This document shows, piece after piece, positions 8,783 to 17,803 of a DNA stretch of 64,000 nt. This DNA comes from an uncultured Ruegeria sp. (GTDB taxonomy: Bacteria > Pseudomonadota > Alphaproteobacteria > Rhodobacterales > Rhodobacteraceae). A model generated the notes under the pieces. The model made no database searches, was not told the DNA's origin, and saw only the letters and a list, made by a program, of their open reading frames with translations. Position 1 is the stretch's first letter, and each line of letters opens with the position of its first letter. The stretch is taken from positions 120,707 through 184,706 of the forward strand of contig NZ_CANMFF010000011.1 in assembly GCF_947497005.1 (NCBI RefSeq). Direction: 5' to 3'. A program made the position numbers and the translations under genes.

Positions 8783-8800
8783 GTCAGATGGTCATCTGAC
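8783..8800. promoter_or_regulatory. Perfect inverted repeat, possible operator
   Basis: GTCAGATG-GT-CATCTGAC, an uninterrupted 8 bp dyad with a 2 bp centre, about 160 bp before the small basic ORF. The symmetry is what dimeric repressors bind; no factor can be named. Confidence 0.35.
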
Positions 8801-8963
8801 GTCCTTGTTTCGGACGCTGGCGTGTTGAGTGGAAGGATGGACCGCCTAAATTTCTTGTCTGCAAAACATCCCGGATAAGCCTTATCCCTGCCGCAAACAC
8901 GCGTCACAAAAGGTTCACAGAGGATGCGGGGGTCAGGTCTCCGTTCAGAGCAGGACCAGAAAA

Positions 8964-9092
8964 ATGAAAACCAAATCTCGCTTTCTGAAAGCCATGGTTG
9001 CCGCCACGCGGGACCAGAAGCTGGAAATGCCGTGGAAGCAGGTATCAAGCCATTCTGTCAGGGTCGCCAGCCGTATCGCGGCACGACGCTGA
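8964..9092 (+). CDS. Small basic protein, unknown function
   Basis: A 42-residue ORF too short for the track: MKTKSRFLKAMVAATRDQ at the N-terminus, KLEMPWKQ in the middle and an arginine-rich tail (VRVASRIAARR). I believe similar small ORFs with the pattern MK..SRF.K....PW..G.RR are frequent in roseobacters, which argues for a real gene, but this is memory and not a search. It is strongly basic with no cysteines or membrane segment; RNA or DNA contact would be a guess. The ribosome binding site is weak (CAGGACCAG). Confidence 0.5.
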   Translation: MKTKSRFLKAMVAATRDQKLEMPWKQVSSHSVRVASRIAARR

Positions 9093-9263
9093 GACAGAAG
9101 CGCCCAAGACCAAGCTGCCGGTCTTAACTGGGTGAAATCGCATCAGGATTGCTCCTGCCTGGTGTGTATAGGGTCACGAGCGAGGGGTTCGTGATTTGTT
9201 CAGGAGTTGTGTGTGTGCGGGCAATTTTCGCCCGCGAAGTACGAGTTTGTCTGGGGGGTCAAT

Positions 9264-9428
9264 GTGTTGACCATTGGAAAGCGAGATTTTGTCGCCATGC
9301 GGGGTCTTTTCGGCCGCCGCCCGAGGGTCACCCATTTATTTCAAGACAAAGAACCAGTTCGTCAGATTGGTCTGTACGGGGGTACGCCGCGTCTGATCGA
9401 ACATTTTGAGGGGACGGAATATTTATGA
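9264..9428 (+). CDS. Possible short leader ORF overlapping the Hint gene
   Basis: A 54-codon frame (GTG at 9264, preceded by GGGGGG; an internal ATG lies at 9297) encodes ...MRGLFGRRPRVTHLF...GGTPRLIEHFEGTEYL and stops in the ATGA overlapping the Hint start. The amino-acid mixture is not obviously random and the stop-start overlap suggests coupling, but the third-position GC is only about half, lower than its neighbours. It could be a chance frame. Confidence 0.22.
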   Translation: MLTIGKRDFVAMRGLFGRRPRVTHLFQDKEPVRQIGLYGGTPRLIEHFEGTEYL

Positions 9429-10207
9429 CTATTCCAAGTTCACTGGCCCGTGCGGCCAGAAATGCCATCGAAACGACGGCCATGCTGCGGGAAGCACCGC
9501 GGCCAGTCGCAAAACCAAAAGCCCAGCTGCGCCGCTATGAAGTCAGCAGCCTGCTGAAAAACGGTACTGTCACCCAAACCCGACACATCGCGCCCGCTCT
9601 GCCGATGTTCGAAGACGCCTTCTGCGCCTTTACGCGCGGATCGCTGGTCGAAACCGAGCACGGGCCGATGGCGATCGAAGATCTGATGCCCGGAGATACG
9701 GTTCTGACCCAGGATGGCGCATCGGAAACGGTGCTGTGGAAGGGATCTGTCACTCTGATCCCGGGGCGCGAGGATTCACGTGGTCGTACACGGCCTTTGA
9801 CGCGCGTCATGGCGGATACGTTCGGGATGCAAAAGCCGATGTCGGGCGTGATTGCTGGACCCGCGGCGCGGATCGTAGGAACGCCAGCGCATTTGCGGCA
9901 CCTGCATCGCGGGCAACCGATTCTGACACCGGTGTCCGCATTCCAGGATGGGATGGGCGTGATTGAAACAATGCCTCCGACGCCAGTTGAACTGTTTCAT
10001 ATTTGCCTAAAACGGCATTCCGTTATTCGTGTAGATGGTTTACAGTTCGAAACATATCACCCAGGTGTGAACGCGGTCCGGATGATCAGCCACTCGCTAC
10101 GGTCGATTTATCTGAACCTGTTTGCGCATATCGAGTCGCTTAACGATTTTGGCCCGCTGCTGATGCCGCGCGCCGGAGATGGAGAGATCGACGCGATGAC
10201 TGCCTGA
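9425..10207 (+). CDS. Hint (hedgehog/intein)-domain protein
   Basis: 260 residues. After an N-terminal region of about 65 residues comes the Hint_2 start DAFCAFTRGSLVETEHGP, with the nucleophilic cysteine near residue 68, then MAIEDLMPGDTVLTQDG and LWKGSVTLIPG. This is the self-splicing/autoprocessing fold found as stand-alone domains in many roseobacter proteins, often in secreted ones. No calcium-binding repeats or extein are fused here, so whether it cleaves itself is unknown. RBS GAGGGGACGG is well placed for the ATG at 9425. It appears to be monocistronic unless coupled to the small leader ORF. Confidence 0.85.
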   Translation: MTIPSSLARAARNAIETTAMLREAPRPVAKPKAQLRRYEVSSLLKNGTVTQTRHIAPALPMFEDAFCAFTRGSLVETEHGPMAIEDLMPGDTVLTQDGASETVLWKGSVTLIPGREDSRGRTRPLTRVMADTFGMQKPMSGVIAGPAARIVGTPAHLRHLHRGQPILTPVSAFQDGMGVIETMPPTPVELFHICLKRHSVIRVDGLQFETYHPGVNAVRMISHSLRSIYLNLFAHIESLNDFGPLLMPRAGDGEIDAMTA

Positions 10208-10326
10208 GTACGATAGCGATTACTGCATTATGGGGGGCATCATGCAGCTGTTACTAAGTTGGATTCTATCCTTGGCGGTGGCTGCGATGCTGCCACCAAA
10301 CACCGCACAGCCAAAACGCGTAGGTG

Positions 10327-10827
10327 TCACGCCGTCCGGTTCATTCGTTCTTCCAGAACGTCGAACGGCACGCCTGGCTCGTCTTTTGCGCCGCGGATAA
10401 CAAGCGACGTCTTGACGCTGGCCACGTTTGGCGTGGTCAGCAACTCGCCCGTCAGGAACTGCTGAAAACTGCTCAGGTCGGGTGCGACGCATTTCAGGAT
10501 GAAGTCCACCTCGCCGTTCAGCATGTGGCATTCGCGGACCAGCGGCCATTCGCGGCAGCGTTCTTCGAACGCACGCAGTTCGGTTTCGGCCTGGCTGTCT
10601 AGCCCGACCATGGCGAACACCTGTACCTCGAAGCCCAATTCACGCGCGTTGACCTCGGCGTGGTAGCCGGTGATAAAACCGGATTCCTCAAGCGTGCGTA
10701 CCCGGCGCAGACAGGGCGGTGCCGAGATTCCGACCCGTTTGGCCAGCTCGACATTGGTCATGCGACCGTCTGCCTGCAGTTCCGCCAGAATCTTGCGATC
10801 AATATCATCCAGCCGAGTCGTGACCAT
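10327..10827 (-). CDS. Lrp/AsnC family transcriptional regulator
   Basis: 166 residues: N-terminal winged helix-turn-helix (DDIDRKILAELQADGRMTN, then ELAKRVGISAPPCLRRVRTLE) followed by the RAM/AsnC effector domain (VQVFAMVGLDSQAETELRAF, VDFILKCVAPDLSSFQQFL). Such proteins sense amino acids as octamers. The PPCLRRV recognition helix is typical of the Lrp subgroup. It is divergent from trxB with 227 bp between them, and local autoregulation is likely. The target pathway cannot be read from the context. Confidence 0.93.
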   Translation of the reverse strand: MVTTRLDDIDRKILAELQADGRMTNVELAKRVGISAPPCLRRVRTLEESGFITGYHAEVNARELGFEVQVFAMVGLDSQAETELRAFEERCREWPLVRECHMLNGEVDFILKCVAPDLSSFQQFLTGELLTTPNVASVKTSLVIRGAKDEPGVPFDVLEERMNRTA

Positions 10828-11054
10828 AAAATGCTCCTGATTTTTGCGGTTCTTATATCAGTACCCCGCAGGCGCGCAATAATGTTTCGCACTTGCGCAA
10901 TTTTCTTTGTTTTCAATTCTCTCATATTATCTGCACAGTGCACAGGGTCGGTTGAGCGGCCATAATCAGTAAAGGGCTTTAAGCCGGGTCGGTCGGTCGC
11001 TATATCGGGGCGACGGGCCAAAGGCCCAATTCAGGCAATTCGAGCGGAGTTACC

Positions 11055-11996
11055 ATGGCCGACACACGACACACCAAGGTTCTGATCATCGGGTCAGGGC
11101 CCGCGGGATACACTGCGGGCGTTTACGCAAGCCGCGCCATGCTGGAGCCTATTCTGGTGCAGGGGATTGAGCCCGGTGGCCAGCTGACAACAACGACCGA
11201 GGTCGAGAACTGGCCCGGCGACACCGAGGTACAGGGCCCGGATCTGATGGTGCGGATGCAGGATCATGCCAAGGCCATGGGCTGTGAAGTGATTGGCGAC
11301 ATCATCAGCGATCTGGACCTCAGTCAGCGGCCTTTTACGGCCAAAGGCGACAGCGGCACCACCTACACCGCTGACGCAGTCATTCTGGCCACCGGCGCGC
11401 GCGCGAAATGGTTGGGCCTGCCGTCGGAAGAGAAATTCAAAGGCTTTGGCGTCTCGGCCTGCGCCACCTGTGACGGGTTCTTCTATCGCGGACAGGAAAT
11501 CGTGGTGATCGGCGGCGGCAACACGGCTGTGGAAGAAGCCCTGTTCCTGACCAATTTCGCCAGCAAGGTGACGCTGATCCACCGCCGCGATGAGCTGCGG
11601 GCGGAAAAGATCCTGCAGGACCGGCTGATGAAGAATGAAAAGATCGAACCGCTGTGGTTCCACCAATTGGAAGAAGTGGTCGGCACCGACGCGCCTTTGG
11701 GCGTCGAAGGCGTTCGGGTCAAACATGTCGAAACCGGCGAGATCTCTGAAATCCCATGCAAGGGCGTCTTTGTCGCCATTGGCCATGCCCCTGCGAACGA
11801 GTTGGTCAAGGATACGCTTGAAACCCATATGGGCGGCTATGTGGTCACCAAGCCAGGCAGCACCTTAACCTCGGTTCCGGGCGTGTTTGCAGCAGGTGAT
11901 CTGACAGACCATATCTATCGTCAGGCTGTTACCAGCGCCGGTATGGGCTGCATGGCCGCGCTGGATGCCGAACGGTTTCTGGCGGAAAACGAATAG
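11055..11996 (+). CDS. trxB: Thioredoxin-disulfide reductase
   Basis: NADPH-dependent flavoenzyme keeping thioredoxin reduced. The 313-residue protein has the FAD motif [18 protein letters not shown], the redox-active CATC followed by DGFFYRG, the NADPH motif [13 protein letters not shown] and the C-terminal [10 protein letters not shown]. All are intact. RBS GCGGAG precedes the ATG at 11055. The leader between it and the divergent Lrp gene contains a GGGCC-AAA-GGCCC hairpin close to the start. Confidence 0.97.
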   Translation: MADTRHTKVLIIGSGPAGYTAGVYASRAMLEPILVQGIEPGGQLTTTTEVENWPGDTEVQGPDLMVRMQDHAKAMGCEVIGDIISDLDLSQRPFTAKGDSGTTYTADAVILATGARAKWLGLPSEEKFKGFGVSACATCDGFFYRGQEIVVIGGGNTAVEEALFLTNFASKVTLIHRRDELRAEKILQDRLMKNEKIEPLWFHQLEEVVGTDAPLGVEGVRVKHVETGEISEIPCKGVFVAIGHAPANELVKDTLETHMGGYVVTKPGSTLTSVPGVFAAGDLTDHIYRQAVTSAGMGCMAALDAERFLAENE

Positions 11997-12207
11997 CGCG
12001 AGCTCTGATTTTTCCGGCGTGATCGGGAAAACCCAGATCCATTGGCAATCGGAATTTCAATGAAAGTGCCCCAAGGTTTCGAGGGGCACTGTACGACCAA
12101 AGCTGCAATGTGGCCGTTGGCGGCAATAGCAGCGATTGCCAATCCCTTGACCCTCAGGCGGCGGCGTATCAGGATTATTCTGGGAAAAGCGAAGAACAGG
12201 TGAGCAT

Positions 12208-13899
12208 TTGAACAACGCTCTTTGGCGCGGCGGGTGGTCAACCCGACTCAGGATCGGCAGTGGTCTTGTGTTGTTTGTCTTCGCGTTCTTCCATTTCATA
12301 AACATTGGCTTAGGCCTGTTTCATACCGATTATCTGCACGGGATGCAGGACGGCCGGAAGGCCATCACCCGCCACAATGCCATCAGCGTGCTTTTCTATG
12401 CTGCCCTGTTCACGCATGCTGGTCTGGCCCTGACGTCGATCGCGCAACGCAGAACCCTGCGGATGCCCTTCAGCACGGCCTTGCAAGTCGGTCTGGGCTT
12501 GCTGATTCCGCTGCAACTGATCTCGCACATCGTGCAGACGCGGGTCGCGCACGAGGTCTATGACGTAAATGACGAGATGGGATATATCATCATTCTGATG
12601 TGGCCCAGTATCGCAGTATGGATGCAAAGCGCCCTGCTGCTGATCGTTTGGGTGCATGGATGCATCGGCTTGCATATGTGGCTGCGGCTGACCCGGTGGT
12701 GGTCGAAAGCCGTGCCTTATCTGATCGGTGTCGCTGTTTTCATCCCCCTGTTCGCGCTGGCCGGTCTGCTGACTGAAGGCCGCCGCATATGGGCCGACTT
12801 TGCGGATGAATTCCTGCGCGAGCAATATATCGAGCATTACAACTGGCCGTCGCCCGAGACCTTTCAGACCCTGTTCAGCGTAAAAGACTATTCCCTCATG
12901 ACCTTCTGGCTGGCTTTGGCGGCAACGGGTCTTGTTTACGTCGGGCGCAAACTGTGGCGGCGCAGGCATTCTGTACGCGTAAGTTACGCCAAGGGGCCGG
13001 AAGTGGTCGCAGAAAAAGGCATGACCCTGCTTGAGATTTCGCAGGCTAACGGCGTGCCGCATGCGGCGTTGTGTGGCGGCAAAGGGCGCTGCACCACATG
13101 CCGGGTGATCGTGGAAGATGGAGGCGAAGCCCTGCCCCCGCCCGGCGATGTCGAAGCCCGAAGCCTAGCCGCTGTGGGCGCTTCGCCGCAAACACGGCTT
13201 GCCTGCCAGATACGCCCAACCGAACCCACCACCGTTTTTCGTGTCTTTCGACCTGATGGCGGGCGTTTTCGTGGACATGCCAGCCAGGGTCAGGAACGTC
13301 AGTTGGCCGTTCTGTTTCTGGACATGCGCAGCTTTACCGCGCGCACGACCGGTCAACTGCCCTATGACATCGTGTTCCTGCTGAACCGGTTCTTTGACGC
13401 GGTTGTGCCTGCGATCACCAATGAGGGCGGCGTTGTCGACAAATACATGGGGGATGGGCTGCTGGCGGTTTTCGAAAAACCCGACGCCGCGGAGTCCGCC
13501 CGCGCCGGGTTGAGCGCTGCCGTGGAAATCAGCCACGCCCTCGACATGTTCAACCAACAGCTTGATGCCGAAGGCAGCCCCGTTATTCGCATCGGGATTG
13601 GGCTACATCTTGGTGATCTGGTCCTGGGCGAGATCGGAGCGCAGGGACACGCCTCGAAGACGATCATCGGCGATGCCGTCAATGTTGCCAGCCGTCTGGA
13701 AAGCGAAACCAAGGCACTGGGGGTCGAGCTGTTGGTTTCCGAGAAGTTGTTGAAGGCTGCTGGTGTCACCATGCCCAAAGACGATATCAGGCTGTTCCAG
13801 CTGCGCGGTGTGTCCGAGCCGATTCCCGCCCTGCCTGCCACCCGAGCTGCAGAGCTTGGGCGGAGCACCTCGGAACAGGAACAGACATACTCCGCCTAG
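12208..13899 (+). CDS. Membrane-bound class III adenylate cyclase with 2Fe-2S ferredoxin domain
   Basis: Three modules in 563 residues. Residues 1-250: about six transmembrane helices with histidines at 29, 70, 107, 150 and 156, a cytochrome-b-like pattern able to bind haem. Residues 255-345: plant-type ferredoxin domain with cysteines 289, 295, 298 and 333 (CGGKGRCTTC core). Residues 365-545: class III cyclase with metal aspartates in LFLDMRSFTAR (about 372) and YMGDGLLAVF (about 416) and GDAVNVASRLES. It should make cAMP in response to redox state; a similar haem-containing CyaC is known in Sinorhizobium. The start is a TTG at 12208, as no upstream ATG is in frame. Confidence 0.88.
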   Translation: MNNALWRGGWSTRLRIGSGLVLFVFAFFHFINIGLGLFHTDYLHGMQDGRKAITRHNAISVLFYAALFTHAGLALTSIAQRRTLRMPFSTALQVGLGLLIPLQLISHIVQTRVAHEVYDVNDEMGYIIILMWPSIAVWMQSALLLIVWVHGCIGLHMWLRLTRWWSKAVPYLIGVAVFIPLFALAGLLTEGRRIWADFADEFLREQYIEHYNWPSPETFQTLFSVKDYSLMTFWLALAATGLVYVGRKLWRRRHSVRVSYAKGPEVVAEKGMTLLEISQANGVPHAALCGGKGRCTTCRVIVEDGGEALPPPGDVEARSLAAVGASPQTRLACQIRPTEPTTVFRVFRPDGGRFRGHASQGQERQLAVLFLDMRSFTARTTGQLPYDIVFLLNRFFDAVVPAITNEGGVVDKYMGDGLLAVFEKPDAAESARAGLSAAVEISHALDMFNQQLDAEGSPVIRIGIGLHLGDLVLGEIGAQGHASKTIIGDAVNVASRLESETKALGVELLVSEKLLKAAGVTMPKDDIRLFQLRGVSEPIPALPATRAAELGRSTSEQEQTYSA

Positions 13900-14095
13900 G
13901 CGAATAACCGCAGCTTGTAGGGAACAGATCATCGAATTGATTTCTGAATTAGAAATTCCTTCCAATTCAAAGAATTTCAGCGCATATCCTCCTTTGTTTC
14001 AACGACGCCGGTGGACTTCGCCCATCAGTCGGTGCAAATGCCTTGAGACCGCCCGATATCCACTGGCAAATCAACACTGCGACAAGAGTATTCCG

Positions 14096-15814
14096 ATGAC
14101 GATGTTAAGCAATCTGGCCCCGATTTCCGAACTGTTTGTGTCTTATGACTCGGCTCAAAAGCTGAAAGTCGAAGCTGCCGACCTGACCAGCTGGGATCTG
14201 AGCCCGCGTCAGATCTGCGATCTGGAACTGCTGATGAACGGCGGTTTTAACCCGCTCAAGGGGTTCCTGAGCGAAGCCGATTACGACAACGTGGTCGAGA
14301 ACATGCGTCTGGCTGATGGCACATTGTGGCCAATGCCCATCACTTTGGATGTGAGCAAAGACTTCGCCGAGACCATCGAGCTGGGTCAGGACATCGCCCT
14401 GCGCGATCAGGAAGGCGTGATCCTGGGCACCATGACCGTCACGGACCGCTGGACCCCGGACAAAGCGCGCGAGGCAGAAAAGGTTTTTGGCGCCAATGAC
14501 GACGCCCACCCGGCAGTCAACTACCTGCACAACGTGGCAGGCAAGGTTTATCTGGGCGGGCCCGTGGTCGGTATCCAACAGCCTGTGCACTATGACTTCC
14601 GTGGGCGCCGCGACACCCCGAACGAGATGCGCGCGTATTTCCGCAAACTGGGCTGGCGCCGCATTGTCGCTTTCCAGACCCGCAACCCGCTGCATCGCGC
14701 GCATCAGGAACTGACCTTCCGCGCCGCGAAGGAAGCGCAGGCCAACCTGTTGATCCACCCGGTTGTCGGCATGACCAAGCCGGGCGACGTGGATCATTTC
14801 ACCCGTGTCCGTTGTTATGAGGCGGTGCTGGACAAGTACCCGGCCTCGACCACCTCGATGAGCCTGCTGAACCTGGCCATGCGCATGGCTGGCCCGCGTG
14901 AGGCGGTCTGGCACGGCCTGATCCGTGCCAACCACGGTTGCACGCATTTTATCGTTGGCCGCGACCATGCCGGCCCCGGCAAGAACTCGGCTGGTGAGGA
15001 TTTTTACGGCCCCTATGATGCGCAAGACCTGTTCCGCCAGTTCCAGGACGAGATCGGCGTGGAAATGGTCGACTTCAAGCACATGGTCTACGTGCAGGAA
15101 CGCGCCCAGTACGAGCCAAATGACGAAATTCTCGACAAAGATGACGTCACGATTCTGAACATCTCGGGCACAGAGCTGCGCCGCCGTCTGTCCGAAGGTC
15201 TGGAAATTCCGGAATGGTTCAGCTTCCCCGAAGTTGTGACCGAACTGCGCAAGACCAAGCCGCCACGCAGCCAGCAAGGCTTTACCGTTTTCTTCACTGG
15301 CTTCTCGGGCTCGGGAAAATCCACGATCGCCAATGCGCTTATGGTCAAATTGATGGAGATGGGTGGCCGTCCTGTGACGCTGCTGGATGGGGATATCGTT
15401 CGTAAGAACCTGTCTTCCGAGCTGGGTTTTTCGAAAGAACACCGCGACCTGAACATCCGCCGCATCGGCTATGTCGCCTCTGAGATCACCAAGAATGGCG
15501 GCATCGCCATCTGTGCCCCAATCGCGCCTTATGCCACCACACGCCGTGCGGTTCGTGAAGATGTTGAGCAGTTCGGTGCCTTCTGCGAGGTGCATGTCGC
15601 AACCACCATCGAGGAATGTGAACGCCGCGACCGCAAGGGCCTGTACAAGCTGGCGCGCGAAGGCAAGATCAAGGAATTCACCGGTATCTCGGACCCTTAC
15701 GACGTGCCTCAGAGCCCGGAACTGAGCGTTGAGACGGAGAATGTCGAGGTCGACAACTGCGCCCATCAGGTTCTGCTGAAACTGGAAAGCATGGGCCTGA
15801 TCGCCGCGACCTGA
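14096..15814 (+). CDS. Bifunctional sulfate adenylyltransferase / adenylylsulfate kinase
   Basis: 572 residues joining ATP sulfurylase and APS kinase, so sulfate is activated to PAPS by one protein. The N-terminal domain has QTRNPLHRAHQELTFRAA and GRDHAGPGKNSAGEDFYGPY; the C-terminal domain, from about residue 395, has the P-loop FSGSGKSTIANALM, LDGDIVRKNLSSELGFSKEHR and FCEVHVA. Both active sites look intact. The track ORF starts at 13763, but the ATG at 14096 (or 14102) after AAGAG precedes the conserved start; the extension is the cyclase gene and leader. A terminator follows at once. Confidence 0.95.
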   Translation: MTMLSNLAPISELFVSYDSAQKLKVEAADLTSWDLSPRQICDLELLMNGGFNPLKGFLSEADYDNVVENMRLADGTLWPMPITLDVSKDFAETIELGQDIALRDQEGVILGTMTVTDRWTPDKAREAEKVFGANDDAHPAVNYLHNVAGKVYLGGPVVGIQQPVHYDFRGRRDTPNEMRAYFRKLGWRRIVAFQTRNPLHRAHQELTFRAAKEAQANLLIHPVVGMTKPGDVDHFTRVRCYEAVLDKYPASTTSMSLLNLAMRMAGPREAVWHGLIRANHGCTHFIVGRDHAGPGKNSAGEDFYGPYDAQDLFRQFQDEIGVEMVDFKHMVYVQERAQYEPNDEILDKDDVTILNISGTELRRRLSEGLEIPEWFSFPEVVTELRKTKPPRSQQGFTVFFTGFSGSGKSTIANALMVKLMEMGGRPVTLLDGDIVRKNLSSELGFSKEHRDLNIRRIGYVASEITKNGGIAICAPIAPYATTRRAVREDVEQFGAFCEVHVATTIEECERRDRKGLYKLAREGKIKEFTGISDPYDVPQSPELSVETENVEVDNCAHQVLLKLESMGLIAAT

Positions 15815-15841
15815 TCACGGTCTACACTGACCTTATTGGAG

Positions 15842-15871
15842 GGCCTCCGGATTTACCGGGGGCCGTTTTTT
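15842..15871 (+). terminator. Rho-independent terminator of sat-cysC
   Basis: GGCCTCCGG-ATTTA-CCGGGGGCC followed by GTTTTTT, a nine-pair stem with one G-U pair, 27 bp after the stop codon. Confidence 0.85.
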
Positions 15872-15939
15872 ACTCTGGATTGACAATTGCCGCTGGTCTT
15901 GATGCTTATCGCCAGGTCCAAAGCGGGTTCACAGCCGAT

Positions 15940-16776
15940 ATGACGAGCAAATTGCCAACCATTGCCAGTTTCTGGTTTGGGTCCGATCTGAGCTGGTTGG
16001 AGCAACTGTGTATCCAGTCCTTTCTGGATCAAGGACACCGATTTGTCCTGTATCTTACGCATGAGGTCGACGGCATCCCCGCCGGTGTGGAGATATGTCC
16101 TGCCAGCGATATTTTCTGGCCGCCGCCTTATGCGATGAAAGGTGAAGACCGGCAGGGCGTCGCCGTCTTCTCGGACATCTTCCGGCTGCATCTGATGCGG
16201 CAGAGCGATGCCATCTGGGTCGATCTGGACGCCTATTGCGTTCAAGAATTCAGCTTTTCGACGGAATTCGTGTTTGGCCGCTGCAAGCGGGGCGATTTCC
16301 TGACTGGCGTGTTGCGCCTGCCGGAGAAATCGGCGGTTTTAGAAGCGATGCTGGGTTTTGTTATGTCAGCAAACCCGACCCAGCCCTGGCGCGGGCGCAA
16401 GGTGCACCGGCACAATCAGGACCGTGTTGCGCTTGGCGAAAGCTGGGGCATCGAAACCCTGCCCTGGGGGTGTTCGGGCCCCAAGGCTTTTGCACATTTT
16501 CTGCGCCAGACCGGAGAGGACAGCCACGCGATGACTGCCGAAACCTTTTATCCGCTGACCCCGGAGGAGCTGTGGAAACTGCACGATCCGCGCATTGCGA
16601 CAGAAGAGATCCAAACCGAAGCGGTGCATTCGGTTCACATCTACGGCCACCAAAAGAAACTGATGGTCAACAAGACGGCCGGGCTGCCGGTTTCCGGGTC
16701 ATATCTGCACAGGCTATGCAATCGACACGGGATTGATCCAAAGGTAGCTCCGATCGTTCCGCTAGGCTGGATGTAG
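15940..16776 (+). CDS. Glycosyltransferase-like protein with DXD motif (GT32-like)
   Basis: 278 residues starting MTSKLPTIASFWFGSDLSWL. The DLDAY element in SDAIWVDLDAYCVQEF is the sugar-nucleotide/metal-binding DXD motif of capsular-sugar and GT32-type transferases; IASFWFGSDLSWLEQLCIQS resembles the N-terminal strand-helix of the family. No signal peptide or membrane helix is seen. The track start at 15880 is a TTG almost inside the sat terminator; the ATG at 15940 fits the conserved start better. Substrate unknown. It stands alone and convergent with the PhzF gene. Confidence 0.7.
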   Translation: MTSKLPTIASFWFGSDLSWLEQLCIQSFLDQGHRFVLYLTHEVDGIPAGVEICPASDIFWPPPYAMKGEDRQGVAVFSDIFRLHLMRQSDAIWVDLDAYCVQEFSFSTEFVFGRCKRGDFLTGVLRLPEKSAVLEAMLGFVMSANPTQPWRGRKVHRHNQDRVALGESWGIETLPWGCSGPKAFAHFLRQTGEDSHAMTAETFYPLTPEELWKLHDPRIATEEIQTEAVHSVHIYGHQKKLMVNKTAGLPVSGSYLHRLCNRHGIDPKVAPIVPLGWM

Positions 16777-16830
16777 CCTGTCGCGTCCGACAGGGTATTG
16801 CAGGCAGCCCTCGGTCAACGGCCTGTTCAT

Positions 16831-17718
16831 CTATTGAGCGAACTCCGGCAGATCAACTTGACCCCGCATCAGGATATGCCCCTGACCGGCGACCTTTATC
16901 CCTGTCATTGCGTCAGGCGGACCAACACGTGTGACAGCTGCCTGTCCGGGACGGCCCATATCGTGGCCCTGCTCAGCAATGAAACTATCTTTGGTCATCA
17001 ACTCATATTTCCACAAATAGGCCGCCATTGCGCCGGTGGCAGACCCGGTAAACGGATCTTCGGGCGGGCTGGGCGGAGCCAGCAGCAGGCGCGAGAAGGT
17101 ATCGCCCGCTTTGGTGGCCCCTTTTAGCGTGACCAGAAACGGCTCGGCCATATCCGACCCGGAGTACCCCGCGGTCTCGGCCACTTTGCGCAAGGGACCT
17201 TCAACCAATTGCGCCGCACGCAAAGTCTCATGATCGCGCAAAACGGTGATGCAGAAAGGTAAGCCGGTCGAGACCATCTGAGGCGGGGAAATGATGGCTT
17301 CTTGTGGCAAGCCTATGGCTCCTGCCACCAGCTCAGCGGGCACTTGCGCGCCGAATTGTGGTGCGACCTGGGTCATTTCGATCTGCTCGCCCTGCAACCG
17401 GATCGACACAAGGCCCGCGCCGGTTTCCAACGTCAGACTATCGCCCGGGATCATACCGCGGGACCGCATCGCCGCGACGGTGGCAATGGTCGGGTGCCCG
17501 GCGAACGGGATTTCGCGGCTAGCCAGAAAATAACGGACACGGATGTCGGCCACGTCGGACGGGCCGGTAAAGGTGCATTCAACCAAAGAGGTTTCGCGCA
17601 CATAAGCCATACAGACCTCTGACGAAAGGTGTCCGCCGCCATGAACCACGGCACAGCCGTTGCCACCAAATGCACGATCGCTGAACGCGTCCACCCAATC
17701 GAATTCGAACCAACTCAT
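16831..17718 (-). CDS. PhzF-family isomerase-like protein
   Basis: 295 residues with diaminopimelate-epimerase fold motifs of PhzF: FDWVDAFSDRAFGGNGCAVV, ETSLVECTFTG with the catalytic glutamate, SREIPFAGHPTIATVAAM and EDPFTGSATGAMAAYLW. Apart from PhzF in phenazine synthesis, the family is of unknown substrate; no phenazine genes are here. The track begins at a GTG at 17727 immediately after AGGAG; the ATG at 17718 has AGGAG at 8 bp and is the likely start. Confidence 0.88.
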   Translation of the reverse strand: MSWFEFDWVDAFSDRAFGGNGCAVVHGGGHLSSEVCMAYVRETSLVECTFTGPSDVADIRVRYFLASREIPFAGHPTIATVAAMRSRGMIPGDSLTLETGAGLVSIRLQGEQIEMTQVAPQFGAQVPAELVAGAIGLPQEAIISPPQMVSTGLPFCITVLRDHETLRAAQLVEGPLRKVAETAGYSGSDMAEPFLVTLKGATKAGDTFSRLLLAPPSPPEDPFTGSATGAMAAYLWKYELMTKDSFIAEQGHDMGRPGQAAVTRVGPPDAMTGIKVAGQGHILMRGQVDLPEFAQ

Positions 17719-17803
17719 GATGCGCACTCCTGCTTGACCCTCTGCGGCACGATCACCGCAGAGACAGCAAATGTCACGTCATTTCGGCAGAGTTTTGGGT
17801 GGC

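Larger units (their letters stand above)
8695..9424. other. Long intergenic region with one small ORF and dyads
   Basis: Between pgeF and the Hint gene lie 730 bp. I can support one small basic ORF (8964-9092), a perfect 8-2-8 inverted repeat at 8783-8800, a GCGGGC/GCCCGC hairpin near 9216-9236 and a weak overlapping ORF before the Hint gene. The remaining track ORFs here have no recognisable features. The composition is less GC-rich in places, as expected for promoter DNA. Confidence 0.5.

Noticed and set aside
13763-14095. N-terminal extension of the sat-cysC ORF
   Set aside because: Lies over the end of the cyclase gene and its AT-rich leader; the conserved protein starts at 14096.
14105-15766. 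553 aa minus-strand ORF
   Set aside because: Exact antisense shadow of sat-cysC, whose motifs on the plus strand are unambiguous; long open antisense frames are common in GC-rich DNA.
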